Assembly (NCBI RefSeq): GCF_010365285.1
Contig: NZ_CP048288.1
Span: 164,842-228,841, forward strand
Direction: 5' to 3'
DNA: 64,000 bases
Source: Paenibacillus rhizovicinus
GTDB taxonomy: Bacteria > Bacillota > Bacilli > Paenibacillales > Paenibacillaceae
The notes under the pieces: model-generated
The model's input: the letters and a program-made list of their open reading frames with translations, nothing else
Told to the model about the DNA's origin: nothing
The model's database searches: none
Position numbers and translations under genes: made by a program
Shown: one piece after another, positions 23,801-30,742 of the stretch
How positions within the stretch are numbered: the stretch's first letter is position 1
Layout: each line of letters starts with the position of its first letter

Positions 23801-24340
23801 AATTTCATACAGGTCCTCCAGCCCTTGATTGTTTACGGCAATCAAGACGAGATGATAGTTGTCATACAAGAGATAATCATAGATTTCTTCACGGAACTCA
23901 GCGATCTTCTGCTCGTCAGCCGTCTTGCCCTGGTGAATCGTGAATAGGTCCTCCTGGACATTCATGATCCAATCCATCAGCAGCGTGCGAGCTTCGGTTT
24001 CGAAGTCCTGCGGATTACGTTCGATATGTCGAATGAACTGCTTCAAGGGCTTGTCCTTCAGATTATATTTCTCCAAGAGTGCTGTGCGCTTCTCTTTGAG
24101 AAACTCCCCTTTAAGAAGACGATCCTTGGTCATGTATGCTTCACAACCAGGGATCGGTTTAATGCCTTGTTTGAGGCAAGAAGATATAAAATCGGGAATG
24201 GCCCCACACACACCGTGGTCGGTAATTGCCAGCGCAGGGCTTCCGATTTCTTTTGCTCGTTCGACCAGTTCATGCACTTGCGATAAGCCATCCAATGCAG
24301 AATGTTCGCTATGCACATGCAGATGAACGTGTATACACAT
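20870..24340 (-). CDS. dnaE: DNA polymerase III alpha subunit, DnaE type
   Basis: Encodes 1156 residues, the replicative C-family polymerase. An N-terminal PHP domain starts HVHLHVHSEHSALDGLSQ. The polymerase core has GPGRGSAAGSLVCYCIQ (about residue 437), the catalytic PDIDIDFS (about 475) and KFDILKIDALDVI (about 633). The C-terminus has an OB-fold-like part (VHMTGVVFKYDVLTSKKGN). There is no inserted exonuclease, so it is DnaE rather than PolC. ATG 24340 is chosen; a TTG at 24349 sits on the weak GGGG ribosome site. The gene follows RemA-like and nuclease genes and makes the phage partly independent of host polymerase. Confidence 0.93.
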   Translation of the reverse strand: MCIHVHLHVHSEHSALDGLSQVHELVERAKEIGSPALAITDHGVCGAIPDFISSCLKQGIKPIPGCEAYMTKDRLLKGEFLKEKRTALLEKYNLKDKPLKQFIRHIERNPQDFETEARTLLMDWIMNVQEDLFTIHQGKTADEQKIAEFREEIYDYLLYDNYHLVLIAVNNQGLEDLYEIVSDAHINGFYSDPRTDLSFIRSHNLGANIIATSACLGSWLSRLALAGRMDEAKAFIQECKETFHSFYLEKQATMIPDQVRLNALLDQLAIETNTPKILTTDVHYAQKDDYDIHDILVASSTGKCIHDEDRMRYAHEFWMKSEEEIRENWNDEEAIANTYKIAELVNVSLPDKPLLPRYPINGDETSEQLLEKMAWNGLFQKAMKYADVSAQIERYSQQLKYELGVINKLGFADYHLIVADFIQWAKNNGYLVGPGRGSAAGSLVCYCIQITTLDPIKHNLMFERFLDPERAEYPDIDIDFSYAGARAVQMYLKEKYGIDRVAQIGTIGTLAARSAIRKVGKTLGFDLDTQDGFAKSISERALVTYSDKRSMLEQAYNDVNTPMVKVYADQYPDWWKAARKLEGHIDHVGTHAGGIVLSPDKITKRVPLRLDKDALETTMFDMEWIEKLLVKFDILKIDALDVIKLTMEYAGIWGVVDIDDIDLNDPKVYQDVYQALNLAGIFQCESDLYQGIIKEMRPSSFDDISVIVALGRPGPMDLIPSYINRKFGRERIVYPVPELEEILKDTFGIWTYQEQIMKASIRLGGFTRGQSNILRKGISKKKHDIMSKWIDLMIYGSEWYKQDRAKVAEIVASYANKDDVPSEIIIKYDPEYMKVPHLEGAVNRGFSEEALLKIKADWVKFGDYCFNLAHSACYAKLSIQTAWLKTYYPVEFMAALMTISEGKKKENIPKNVIYMKECEEMKIKILPPDINRSNASWTPERKENIDFGDDSIGYIRYGLASIAGISSDTVEEIISKRPYESVEALVFLTNGVKVNKTKVVNLIKVGAFDSINKGRNQLLRTFLQSKGDKKWEEISAQTNKKHILDYERELLGTSVTIKSRWDQIPEGKTDVHMTGVVFKYDVLTSKKGNKYAEMWINTAEDVRKVVVFSKIINKHGDALRENIKVQVVGKKQKDDLVCDSLTIMTRDNEKWEVDIA

Positions 24341-24352
24341 GAAAGCCAACCC

Positions 24353-24679
24353 CTATTCTTCCGACGAACCTCCACCGATTACTTCAAGTCCAGGCACCAT
24401 CAAAGGTGCTGCAATAATCCGGGCCGTATGTTCATCTCTCATTTTCTTGATGCGTGTTACGATCGTCGTAGCTTGTACAGCTGCACCCACCAAAAGAGTT
24501 TGGTTCAAGCTGGACGTGACAATGACGGAGCGGGTTTTCTTTCCCTGCGTAAGGTCGATGAAGCGGCCGGAGTCCTTCGCCTCTTTCATCAGGCGCTTGA
24601 TCGGAGAAGAATCCGGGCGGCTGATCGTGATGATTTTTTCGACCTCTACAAAATTATTAAATCCAACGTCTACGAACAT
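24353..24679 (-). CDS. RemA/DUF370 family protein
   Basis: Encodes 108 residues. MFVDVGFNNFVEVEKIITIS, DSSPIKRLMKEAKDSGRFID then GKKTRSVIVTSS follow the RemA family (FINIGFGNIV, SAPIKRxIQEARDxGxLIDATxGRRTRAVIV). In Bacillus, RemA is an oligomeric DNA-binding activator of biofilm and osmoprotection operons. ATG 24679 has GGTGG upstream and matches the family start; GTG 24691 is alternative. About 25 residues beyond the family length form a Gly/Glu tail. It sits between dnaE and a nuclease, so it may organise phage DNA or reprogram host transcription. Confidence 0.82.
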   Translation of the reverse strand: MFVDVGFNNFVEVEKIITISRPDSSPIKRLMKEAKDSGRFIDLTQGKKTRSVIVTSSLNQTLLVGAAVQATTIVTRIKKMRDEHTARIIAAPLMVPGLEVIGGGSSEE

Positions 24680-25554
24680 TCCATATTCCACCTTTGTGTG
24701 TATTGAGTAACCAGCTCATTTTTTCTCGTCACTTCTCGAACTAAGTCACCATTGGTGGAACCTTCAAGTACATCTGGAATCGGATCGCCCTGCTGGATGG
24801 CTGCGATAATTCGCAGCACGTCTTGGTAGATTTCGCTTCCCATATTGAATGGGATTGGATACCTCACAGCTCCATCTTGTCTCGTTGCACCGGCGTGACA
24901 GTAGATATTGTAAGGGCATTGCGCACACTTGTAGTTGCTCGGCGTATATCCTTTTTCAATCGCCGGCAGCCTGCGTTGTTGCGCCATTTCTATCAAGCGA
25001 TGAGCCTTGTTCATGAGTTGCTGACCCAGCGCCGGATCGTACTCCAGCTCGTATTCCCAGACCTCTTGGGTGTCTTTGTTTTCCACGAAGATGATTCCTT
25101 TTTTGATCCCGGTCAGGTGCATGTAGAACGTGAGCTGTGCTCGGTGTTCCTTCTTTGGTAAATTGTTCTTGACCATCCACTCAAAGCTTTTGCTGAATGC
25201 ACTTTTCAGCTCGACCAGGTAATCCTCTCCGTGAGGGTTTGCGAAGCTGCGTATTTTTACCCAAGCATCCGTGTGGCCGCTGATATTCTCCAGCTCAATC
25301 CTCATTTCCGCTTGAACCAAGATCCCCATATCCTCGAACATCTTTTCGTAACGATGGTGCATGCCGTGGCCGTTATCGAAGATCCGCATGAGCTGCGCAT
25401 CATTGGCCTCTTTGGGCACCATGATCATGTCGAAAACGATGCGCCGGTCACACATGCCGATTGTGCTTGGGTGAAGCTTGCCTCTCATCGGCCGGTTCCC
25501 GTCTTTTTGTGACTCATGATAGTAACTCTTGATCATCGGCTCCAGTACGCCCAT
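24670..25554 (-). CDS. Cas4-like PD-(D/E)XK nuclease
   Basis: Encodes 294 residues. It has the four-Cys layout of Cas4/AddB-type iron-sulphur nucleases: an early Cys in STIGMCDRRIVFD and the late cluster YKCAQCPYNIYCHAG. Nuclease core residues are seen in SGHTDAWVKI, DYLVELKSAFSK (the ExK) and HRAQLTFYMHL (QxxxY-like). Expected to be a DNA exonuclease acting in recombination. It is not a CRISPR component, as no array or cas1 is near. It is the first gene after the 25.6-kb promoter. Confidence 0.82.
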   Translation of the reverse strand: MGVLEPMIKSYYHESQKDGNRPMRGKLHPSTIGMCDRRIVFDMIMVPKEANDAQLMRIFDNGHGMHHRYEKMFEDMGILVQAEMRIELENISGHTDAWVKIRSFANPHGEDYLVELKSAFSKSFEWMVKNNLPKKEHRAQLTFYMHLTGIKKGIIFVENKDTQEVWEYELEYDPALGQQLMNKAHRLIEMAQQRRLPAIEKGYTPSNYKCAQCPYNIYCHAGATRQDGAVRYPIPFNMGSEIYQDVLRIIAAIQQGDPIPDVLEGSTNGDLVREVTRKNELVTQYTQRWNMECS

Positions 25555-25571
25555 TCCATCATTCCCTTGAC

Positions 25572-25618
25572 GTAATGCATTACATATTTATTATACTGGT
25601 GAAAACAAGAGAAATCAA
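25572..25618 (-). promoter_or_regulatory. Strong promoter with palindromic operator
   Basis: On the minus strand TTGATT (25613-25618), a 17-base spacer and TATAAT (25590-25595) form a near-consensus sigma-A promoter. The palindrome GTAATGCATTAC (25572-25583) sits directly downstream, over the likely start of transcription. It drives the Cas4-like, RemA-like and dnaE genes. TCTCTTG is repeated twice in the spacer region. Confidence 0.8.
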
Positions 25619-25623
25619 GAGAA

Positions 25624-25866
25624 TCAAGGAGTTCCGATGAGATTATCTTGCTCTTTTGCGGCTTTCTTGAAGTTTGCGAATGTTTGGTTCGTGTGCAGGT
25701 CGATGGCCTGGTACATGGCCACTGGATAGAGCACGTTTTTGACCTGCAACGCCAGTCCGGATTCATGCATTTTGATCTCGTCTTGATCTACATTGCAGGG
25801 AGTGAAGAACAATTCGCCATTACGGGCAAGCGCACCAATACGTGTAACTCGATTCATCTTAGCCAT
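25624..25866 (-). CDS. Hypothetical protein
   Basis: Encodes 80 residues (MAKMNRVTRIGALARNGELF, then EIKMHESGLALQVKNVLYPV). GAGGAG precedes the ATG. It is beta-rich and lies between the sigma-like gene and the strong promoter, so it ends the sigma-like transcript. Function unknown. Confidence 0.7.
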   Translation of the reverse strand: MAKMNRVTRIGALARNGELFFTPCNVDQDEIKMHESGLALQVKNVLYPVAMYQAIDLHTNQTFANFKKAAKEQDNLIGTP

Positions 25867-26678
25867 TTTATTTCTCCTCGCTTTCTCATGTCACGGAAAT
25901 GCTCCACCAGATCCCGCCGCACCTTTCCGATGTAAACCGGGTTATAGCCGATATCCCGTGCGATATCCTTGTCCTTGTAGCCACATTCATAATATTTGAC
26001 GAGCACCCGGCGCTGCATGTAAGACAGGTCCTTGAACAGATCCCCGTTACCATAGCCATTGAACCAGTTCTCATTGTTCAAATCATCCTGAATATCGGGG
26101 TCCAGCTGCAGCGGGTTCTCAATTGTATCCATAAGGGAATCAACAAACGGTACACGTTGTCCAGCCTGCATCATGTCAGAGTATGTAGAGCTGGAATCAC
26201 TGGCGTCGTACATTTTGGCATCGATATGATGCTTGAGGCGGTACCGGAAAGTTTTGTAGACGTATCGCTGGAATCCTGCGCCTTGATCAACATAATCTTT
26301 GGCGCAGCCAAGGAAGATCATGACGAGCTCATTGTACAAGTCGTCATACGGTATGAAGTCCTTTATCTCGGAGTCCCTATAGTCGAGCGGGATTCGTGCC
26401 CAATCGTAGTCCTCAAAGACTTTTACGATCAAAGAAAGCATCCGGTAGGCGGCGGCCCGTGCTTCTGCACTTTGATACTTGGGCCCACGCCGCAGGCTTT
26501 TCACATGCTCCGGATTGCGAATATAGCAAGACATGAACTGTCGGATGTCATAGTTTTCAAAATCAATATGTTTCTTCCGAAACAGCATGTAATATTTCAG
26601 TATGAAATACTTATAAGCTGCTACCAGGTCATCGGATTTACCCGACGCCTGGTAGGCTTTGATTAACTCGTCGCTCAT
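25854..26678 (-). CDS. Sigma-70-like RNA polymerase factor
   Basis: Encodes 274 residues. The N-terminus DELIKAYQASGKSDDLVAAY and later FQRYVYKTFRYRLKHHIDA look like region 2-type helices. Residues about 225-270 (LSYMQRRVLVKYYECGYKDK, DIARDIGYNPVYIGKVRRDL) look like a region 4 helix-turn-helix for the -35 element. Regions are separated by long inserts, as in divergent phage sigma factors. It may direct middle or late transcription, but its promoter class was not found in this window. ATG 26678 has GGAGAT upstream. Confidence 0.72.
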   Translation of the reverse strand: MSDELIKAYQASGKSDDLVAAYKYFILKYYMLFRKKHIDFENYDIRQFMSCYIRNPEHVKSLRRGPKYQSAEARAAAYRMLSLIVKVFEDYDWARIPLDYRDSEIKDFIPYDDLYNELVMIFLGCAKDYVDQGAGFQRYVYKTFRYRLKHHIDAKMYDASDSSSTYSDMMQAGQRVPFVDSLMDTIENPLQLDPDIQDDLNNENWFNGYGNGDLFKDLSYMQRRVLVKYYECGYKDKDIARDIGYNPVYIGKVRRDLVEHFRDMRKRGEIKWLR

Positions 26679-27243
26679 CAACCATCATCTCCTGGCCATA
26701 TAGCCGCTGCTGCAGGATCTCGTCCTCATCAGCCTTGCGGTAAATGTAAAGCTCGAAGAATGGCTTTTCGCCCGGAGCGACCGTTTTGAAGTCCATGACC
26801 CTCGGCAGCGCAAAGTGGTCGTCATCGTAGATGATTTTATTCAATGCGTCCATCAGCAGCTTGAATACGTTATTCGTGTCCCGGTCCCGGCTCTCGTCAG
26901 GGAAGTGAGCGATCATCTCGACGACGATCTTCTCCTTCTCAGTCATCTGCCAGGCTGTGTCGTGCGCCCACATAGAGGCCAGTGCCTCCCACTTCTCTTT
27001 CAGCGCCTCAGCCGGCTTTGAGAGCCTGCGGCCGCCCTTGCCAGTATGAACGTAGATATGATTGACACTCGGGTATACCCCCGCATCGCCACTCTCTTCT
27101 TTATGAATGATCCAGACTTTTTCCTTGACGGAAGCCTCCTTGCCTTTGAGCATTTTCTTCACGGTATTGCCTTCGGCGTCCCGCTTCACTCTCACGCCTC
27201 GGAACTTGCCATACATCATCATTGGTAGCATTAACGGCTCCAT
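26638..27243 (-). CDS. RusA-like Holliday junction resolvase
   Basis: Encodes 201 residues. The C-terminal half, RDRDTNNVFKLLMDALNK then IIYDDDHFALPRVMDFK and EKPFFELYIYR, follows the RusA pattern (DxDN..K...DALN.x.Y.DD..V), in which acidic residues bind metal. RusA enzymes cut four-way DNA junctions. The first 80 residues, with KKMLKGKEASVKEKVW, are longer than in classical RusA (about 120 residues). It would act with the Rad52-like and Cas4-like proteins on replication or recombination intermediates. Confidence 0.75.
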   Translation of the reverse strand: MEPLMLPMMMYGKFRGVRVKRDAEGNTVKKMLKGKEASVKEKVWIIHKEESGDAGVYPSVNHIYVHTGKGGRRLSKPAEALKEKWEALASMWAHDTAWQMTEKEKIVVEMIAHFPDESRDRDTNNVFKLLMDALNKIIYDDDHFALPRVMDFKTVAPGEKPFFELYIYRKADEDEILQQRLYGQEMMVDERRVNQSLPGVG

Positions 27244-27253
27244 GTCGATCCCC

Positions 27254-27703
27254 CTATCGCACAGTGATATTCATTTGTGGAATCAGGGCCATGGTGATCA
27301 CGACAGCCTCGCCAATGAATTGGCCGCCCGGCGCATAGCGCTTGGTGTAATTCATGTCTTTCGCAGCATACTGCTCGGAATTGATCTGGTACTCTTCTTT
27401 GGCGAATTTAAGCATCGTGGCTTCGATCAGTGCGTCACGGGTCAGGTTGACCATATCTTTCATGCGCAGCTCGTGCCAGTCGCTCTCCTCTTCTTCCAGC
27501 AGCTTGTTGATCGTGTCGCAGTATTCTTCATACGAGAGGCGGCATTTACTGCCAAGCTCGTCGAACTTGTCCGGCTCGAGGGTAAGCTCGATCGTCTTGA
27601 TTCCGCCCTCCTGCCGCTCGCTCAAGCTGACAAGCTTACTGTTTTGCTCCATCTCGTGGGTCTGGCTTTCCTTCATGAAATTCTTCTTTTTTCCGACCGA
27701 CAT
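27254..27703 (-). CDS. Hypothetical protein
   Basis: Encodes 149 residues. ATG 27703 follows AAAGGAG; the frame from 27763 reaches back into another small ORF. It has a basic N-terminus, an EPDKFDELGSKCRLSYEEY segment, and a helical acidic middle (INKLLEEEESDWHELRM). It lies at the start of the operon containing RusA and the sigma-like factor. No family recognised. Confidence 0.72.
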   Translation of the reverse strand: MSVGKKKNFMKESQTHEMEQNSKLVSLSERQEGGIKTIELTLEPDKFDELGSKCRLSYEEYCDTINKLLEEEESDWHELRMKDMVNLTRDALIEATMLKFAKEEYQINSEQYAAKDMNYTKRYAPGGQFIGEAVVITMALIPQMNITVR

Positions 27704-27785
27704 CTTTCGCATCTCCTTTCTGTGCCAATCCTTCTTGTATGATCCCTTTTCCGAGATCCTCAACGATGTTTACCATCCGTTTCAT
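27636..27785 (-). CDS. Small ORF at operon start
   Basis: A 49-residue frame beginning MKRMVNIVEDLGKGIIQEGL and ending GKPDPRDGAKQ, with GGGGGA upstream. It overlaps the next gene by 68 bases in another frame. It is the first frame after the promoter and operator at 27803-27830, so it may be a leader peptide coupling translation to the next gene. Confidence 0.42.
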   Translation of the reverse strand: MKRMVNIVEDLGKGIIQEGLAQKGDAKDVGRKKEEFHEGKPDPRDGAKQ

Positions 27786-27802
27786 TCGATCACCATCCCC
27801 CT

Positions 27803-27830
27803 GTGTAATGCATTACACAAAATCATTATA
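27803..27830 (-). promoter_or_regulatory. Promoter and perfect palindromic operator
   Basis: The extended -10 TGCTATAAT (TATAAT at 27825-27830, minus strand) is followed after 6 bases by the perfect palindrome GTGTAATGCATTACAC (27803-27818). No clear -35 is visible, in keeping with an extended -10 promoter. It drives the operon with the RusA-like and sigma-like genes. Confidence 0.78.
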
Positions 27831-27844
27831 GCACATTATGGCAG

Positions 27845-27869
27845 AAAAAAAAGAGGGATTTCTCCCTCT
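27845..27869 (-). terminator. Rho-independent terminator after subtilisin gene
   Basis: On the minus strand AGAGGGA-gaaa-TCCCTCT is followed by at least six T. It ends the subtilisin transcript 15 bases before the next promoter's -10, a very compact junction. Confidence 0.88.
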
Positions 27870-27883
27870 AGCTCGTGAAATCT

Positions 27884-28786
27884 TTATTTTCCTAGCAATT
27901 TCACAAGATTGATCAATCCAGCGCCGTAAAGATCGTCTTTCCCATTCGATCCTAAATCGACAACCGCTTTGACCACAGCCTGGTGAACCTGCTCAACCGG
28001 CGGCCGCACGATGCCCTGCTTCTTCAACAGCGAAAGATATAAGGCAATTGCCCCGGCGATGACCGGTGTTGCCATGCTGGTCCCCGACAGCTCAGCATAC
28101 TGGCCAGTCGGATACGTGCTGTAAATCTCCACGCCCGGAGCCATAACCTCATTCTTCATTCCATAATTGGAGAAGGTGGCCCGCTCATAGGTAAGGTCCA
28201 TCGCCGATACGGCAACTACCTCGTCGTACATGGCCGGCCAGCCAACGCTGCGGTTCTCATTGCCGGTTGCAGCCACCAGGAAGATTCCAGCTTCGTGCGC
28301 CCGCTTGACAGCCTCGTGCATGGCCGCCGGCGGCTCCTCGCTGCTGCCCAGGCTCATGTTGATCAAATCCACGCCCTGAGCAATGGCCCAGTCAATGCCC
28401 CTGACGATCGCCTCAAAGGATCCGCTGCCGTTGTCTCCGAGCACCTTGGCGATATACAGCTCCGCATGCGGCGCCACGCCGATCATGCCGATCCCGTTAT
28501 CAACGCCCGCAATGATGCCGGCAACGTGGGTGCCGTGCCCTTTCTTGTCTACGACGCCATAAGGCGACCCGGTAAAGTCCATGGCCGCCTTGATATTGCC
28601 CTGCAGATCCGGATGCGTCGTGTCCACACCGGTATCCAGAATAGCGACCTTGACGCCTTCTCCTTTTGTCTTCTTCCAAGCCTGCTGCGCCATGATTGCG
28701 TTCAAGCCCCAGTCGATCAGTTCTTGCCCGGCTGAAGCGGGAAGAATGTTCTCGACGGTTACGTCTTGAGTGAAAAGTTGATCCAT
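27884..28786 (-). CDS. Intracellular subtilisin-like serine protease
   Basis: Encodes 300 residues. The catalytic triad is complete: Asp51 in VAILDTGVD, His84 in GHGTHVAGI and Ser237 in LSGTSMATP, with the oxyanion Asn176 in AATGNE. There is no signal peptide; a short N-terminal extension (ENILPASAGQELIDWGLNAI) resembles that of intracellular subtilisins. It may mature virion proteins or degrade host proteins. ATG 28786 has AGGAGGG upstream; the frame from 28834 is rejected because it runs through the operator. Its own promoter and terminator suggest separate control. Confidence 0.9.
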   Translation of the reverse strand: MDQLFTQDVTVENILPASAGQELIDWGLNAIMAQQAWKKTKGEGVKVAILDTGVDTTHPDLQGNIKAAMDFTGSPYGVVDKKGHGTHVAGIIAGVDNGIGMIGVAPHAELYIAKVLGDNGSGSFEAIVRGIDWAIAQGVDLINMSLGSSEEPPAAMHEAVKRAHEAGIFLVAATGNENRSVGWPAMYDEVVAVSAMDLTYERATFSNYGMKNEVMAPGVEIYSTYPTGQYAELSGTSMATPVIAGAIALYLSLLKKQGIVRPPVEQVHQAVVKAVVDLGSNGKDDLYGAGLINLVKLLGK

Positions 28787-28824
28787 TGGACCCTCCTTGT
28801 TTTTCACCCTGTCCCTTTGGTTAT

Positions 28825-28838
28825 TGTAACACATTACA
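28825..28838 (-). promoter_or_regulatory. Imperfect copy of the palindromic operator upstream of subtilisin
   Basis: TGTAACACATTACA matches the half-sites of the repeated palindrome with a changed centre. It overlaps the stop of the upstream gene and lies about 40 bases before the subtilisin ATG. A TATACC nearby could be a -10, but this is weak. Confidence 0.5.
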
Positions 28839-29262
28839 TCCTCATAAGGTATATGAGTAAGGAACCGACGGCAACACCCAGCACAAGAGGCAATACCCCC
28901 TTGAGGAAGACTCTGAGAATTACTGCGTCATTCCCTTCGTACATGACACGGCCCATTGGCCGTATCGGCAGCCTGGAGACGTAATGCTGAAGCTGGCTGC
29001 CGTCTTCTCCGGCATATTCCTTCTTGAGTCGTATTAGGTGGACATCATTGTTGGCCATGTATCGGACCTCGCTACAGAACTCCTCGTAATCGCCATTGTG
29101 GCGGCGCTTTTCCCACTTTTTTTCAACTCGCTCACGGCAGGTCTTGATGATGGATTCGGCATGCGCATGTATCATCACATCGATCGCCCGGCGATCCTCA
29201 TACCGCACGTAATCCTTAAATACGCCTTTGCGTATTTCAATATACTCAGCTACCAGCTCCAC
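28834..29262 (-). CDS. Membrane-anchored hypothetical protein with MELV-type start
   Basis: Encodes 142 residues from GTG 29262 behind GAGGTG. It begins (M)ELVAEYIEIRKGVFKDYV. The body is charged, and the C-terminus is a single transmembrane helix (GVLPLVLGVAVGSLLIYLM), so the protein is probably tail-anchored with the motif in the cytoplasm. The longer frame from 29433 lies inside the upstream gene. Confidence 0.74.
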   Translation of the reverse strand: MELVAEYIEIRKGVFKDYVRYEDRRAIDVMIHAHAESIIKTCRERVEKKWEKRRHNGDYEEFCSEVRYMANNDVHLIRLKKEYAGEDGSQLQHYVSRLPIRPMGRVMYEGNDAVILRVFLKGVLPLVLGVAVGSLLIYLMRM

Positions 29263-29278
29263 CCGCTCACCTCTTCCA

Positions 29279-30013
29279 TTACGACCACTCCATGCAATAG
29301 TTTTTGGCTGGGCATTTATCGCAGGCATACGACTCTCGTGGATAGTAATAGCCCTTCTCCATGTGCTCCTTAAAAAGTCGGACCTGTTTGTATAGGCGCT
29401 GATAGTCTTTGCGACGCCGCTCCACATAGGCATTGGTGCCGAGCTTCAGATACTCCAGGCACATGCTGTCTGCTTCTCGATTGAACATAGAGTGGAACCC
29501 GATCGCCTGCAGTGTAAGCGCCATGTCGGTGCGGTTCCAGAACTCGTCTTGCTTGTGGTTAGACGTCTTGAAATTAACGATCTCCATGCCTCGTGTCGTA
29601 TTCCGGATCAGTGGAATCTTCCCGGTGATGAAGAGGTCTGGTCCGAAAGGGATCCTGAACTCTGTGTTGACGGACACGACTTCGTCCGGCACGTACCGCT
29701 GCTTCCGGTGGAAGCTGGCCAGCATGCCAAATGCATCGAGTTCCCGCTTCCGCTGCGACTGGCTGCTGTCGAACTTGATGTTCAGCACCTTGCCTCCGTA
29801 CCAGAGACTGGTAAATTTCTGCTTCATCGACTCCATGGAAAGCATTTTGTCTTCCTTGAGCTTCATGTAAAAATAGGAGATCGTCATCAGGACCGCCTCC
29901 CTGAGCCCGTCGTTTTCTGACATCTGCATGTTGGGTACCCGGTCAACGTGCGTGAGCTTGAACTTGAGCCCACACGACTTAAAATCGTACAGTTGGTCGA
30001 TCGTAATCTCCAA
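29279..30013 (-). CDS. Second Cas4-like PD-(D/E)XK nuclease
   Basis: Encodes 244 residues from TTG 30013 behind GGGGGAG. Starts MEITIDQLYDFKSCGLKF, where the early Cys sits as in Cas4. It then has ITGKIPLI, MEIVNFKTSNHK (ExxxFK in place of ExK) and LTLQAIGFHS, and ends with the cluster YACDKCPAKNYC. The acidic core is weaker than in the 24.7-kb protein, so its nuclease activity is less certain. It ends MEWS. Probably an iron-sulphur DNA-processing protein. Confidence 0.74.
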   Translation of the reverse strand: MEITIDQLYDFKSCGLKFKLTHVDRVPNMQMSENDGLREAVLMTISYFYMKLKEDKMLSMESMKQKFTSLWYGGKVLNIKFDSSQSQRKRELDAFGMLASFHRKQRYVPDEVVSVNTEFRIPFGPDLFITGKIPLIRNTTRGMEIVNFKTSNHKQDEFWNRTDMALTLQAIGFHSMFNREADSMCLEYLKLGTNAYVERRRKDYQRLYKQVRLFKEHMEKGYYYPRESYACDKCPAKNYCMEWS

Positions 30014-30452
30014 GAATATCTCCCCCTTCTTTTTTCGACCACCCCGGCCCCCGGAGTGCCTTCATCCAGTTCGGCTGGTAGCCTTTAAAGTAAGGCTGCT
30101 TCGCCTTTTCTGCTTTCCTCTTCATCGAATCCATAGACAAGATCTCTTCGATCATTTGCTCGTCACTGATCCGTTTCCCTCGATGATCAGCGAAGTATGT
30201 GGACAGAACAATCGTGCCGATCTGAGCTGACTCTTGGATATCGACCATGATGAATCGATTAGCTGGCAGATAATCCTGCTCCAATTTCTTCAGGGCAAAG
30301 TTGATTTGCTCCTGCATGAGTTGCCGATTCTGGTTCGTGTTCGGCTTATGTTTGTAATGGCTTGTGGCCATCTCGATTGTATCGCTTGCGATCTTTAGGA
30401 TCTTGGCCAAACGGTCATAGGATCGATTCAGGTATGAAGCGACTAACTCCAT
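29979..30452 (-). CDS. Hypothetical protein with MELVxxYL start
   Basis: Encodes 157 residues beginning MELVASYLNRSYDRLAKIL. The first 90 residues are helical, then IMVDIQESAQIGTIVLS is beta-like. A basic stretch (MKRKAEKAKQPYFKGYQ) precedes a Gly-rich end. The ATG overlaps the upstream gene so that the same bases read WS-stop in that frame. Unknown function. Confidence 0.75.
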   Translation of the reverse strand: MELVASYLNRSYDRLAKILKIASDTIEMATSHYKHKPNTNQNRQLMQEQINFALKKLEQDYLPANRFIMVDIQESAQIGTIVLSTYFADHRGKRISDEQMIEEILSMDSMKRKAEKAKQPYFKGYQPNWMKALRGPGWSKKEGGDILGDYDRPTVRF

Positions 30453-30742
30453 GCGATCATTCGCCCTCCTTCGTCTACACTGAACTTCACGTCCATGTCG
30501 ATGTTTCCGGATCGATCATACTTGAAGTCCAAGTGGATGAAGCCGCCATATCCGATCTCTTGGATCACGGCCTCTACCTTCTCCTCCACCTCGCCGATAT
30601 ATTCACTCGTAACGACCCTCGTCTTCATGCGCAGCTCCAGCATCGCCTTGCTGTAAGCCACTCGGATTAGCTGGATCTGATCCTCTGAGGGATGTCCAGG
30701 ACGAGGCGGATTGATTTCTAAATAGCGGTTGGCTAACTCCAT
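30443..30742 (-). CDS. Hypothetical protein with MELxxxYL start
   Basis: Encodes 99 residues beginning MELANRYLEINPPRPGHP. The GGGAGGT site sits in the end of the upstream gene. Helix (EVEEKVEAVIQEIGYGGF) then strands (FIHLDFKYDRSGNIDMDVKF). It ends AWS because its stop codon is embedded in the next gene's ATGGAGTTAG. Unknown function. Confidence 0.75.
   Translation of the reverse strand: MELANRYLEINPPRPGHPSEDQIQLIRVAYSKAMLELRMKTRVVTSEYIGEVEEKVEAVIQEIGYGGFIHLDFKYDRSGNIDMDVKFSVDEGGRMIAWS

Noticed and set aside
24670..25554. Cas4 as evidence of a CRISPR-Cas system
   Set aside because: There is no cas1, cas2 or repeat array in the window; phage Cas4-like nucleases commonly act in recombination.
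25854..26678. Counting the sigma-like protein (DELIKAYQ, DDLVAAYKY) as part of the MELV set
   Set aside because: Such helices are expected at the start of sigma factors, and the motif is neither at residue 1 nor in the same form.
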